Source: Azolla pinnata (lineage: Eukaryota; Streptophyta; Polypodiopsida; Salviniales; Salviniaceae). From it: a stretch of DNA of 20,276 nt. Below the pieces are notes generated by a model. The model had not been told where the DNA came from, did no database searches, and saw only the letters and a list, made by a program, of their open reading frames with translations. Made by a program: the position numbers and the translations under genes. This document shows positions 20,260-20,276 of this stretch, in pieces (positions within the stretch are counted from its first letter, which is position 1; every line of letters starts with the position of its first letter). The stretch is from contig JBBBWG010010146.1 in NCBI GenBank assembly GCA_037176905.1, forward strand, positions 1-20,276, read 5' to 3'.

Positions 20260-20276
20260 TGTGCCAAGGAGAACTT

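Overview
The window looks like nuclear DNA from a land plant. All four genes are spliced with GT-AG introns and belong to families with plant-typical members: ent-kaurene oxidase, a MEI1/TopBP1-type BRCT protein, a SIP aquaporin and a CAND2/TPRA1-type seven-helix membrane protein. The species cannot be named. The P450 differs enough from the flowering-plant ent-kaurene oxidases I know that a fern, lycophyte, bryophyte or other early-diverging lineage is possible, but that is inference.

Layout: (1) 1-1693, plus strand: the 3' part of an ent-kaurene oxidase gene (CYP701 type, four exons visible). A 57-bp minisatellite lies downstream. (2) 2676-10036, minus strand: a gene I rebuilt as 20 exons encoding about 1001 residues with five BRCT-like regions, the plant TopBP1/MEI1 homologue. 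Its splice phases close through the whole chain. (3) 11282-13686, minus strand: a complete three-exon SIP1-type aquaporin of 238 residues. Its first intron is full of nested tandem repeats, and its leader is a long GGAA-type purine tract. (4) 15517-20259, plus strand: a complete six-exon CAND2/TPRA1 (Tmemb_40) gene of 302 residues, divergent from the aquaporin gene across a 1.8-kb shared upstream region.

The genes do not form a pathway. One makes a diterpenoid/gibberellin precursor, one is a DNA-damage and meiosis scaffold, one is an ER-type water channel and one is a putative signalling membrane protein. This reads as ordinary compact euchromatin. I saw no transposon-encoded protein, CRISPR array, rRNA or tRNA gene. 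The unusual content is tandem duplication of non-coding sequence: a KO intron, KO 3' flank, BRCT-gene intron 1, aquaporin intron 1, the aquaporin leader, the divergent promoter and CAND2 intron 2. I found no strong sign of an undescribed system. The best leads are repeat structures touching processing signals, an alternative 3' end for the BRCT gene, a possible repeat-encoded N-terminal extension on the aquaporin, and an overlapping upstream ORF on the CAND2-like gene.
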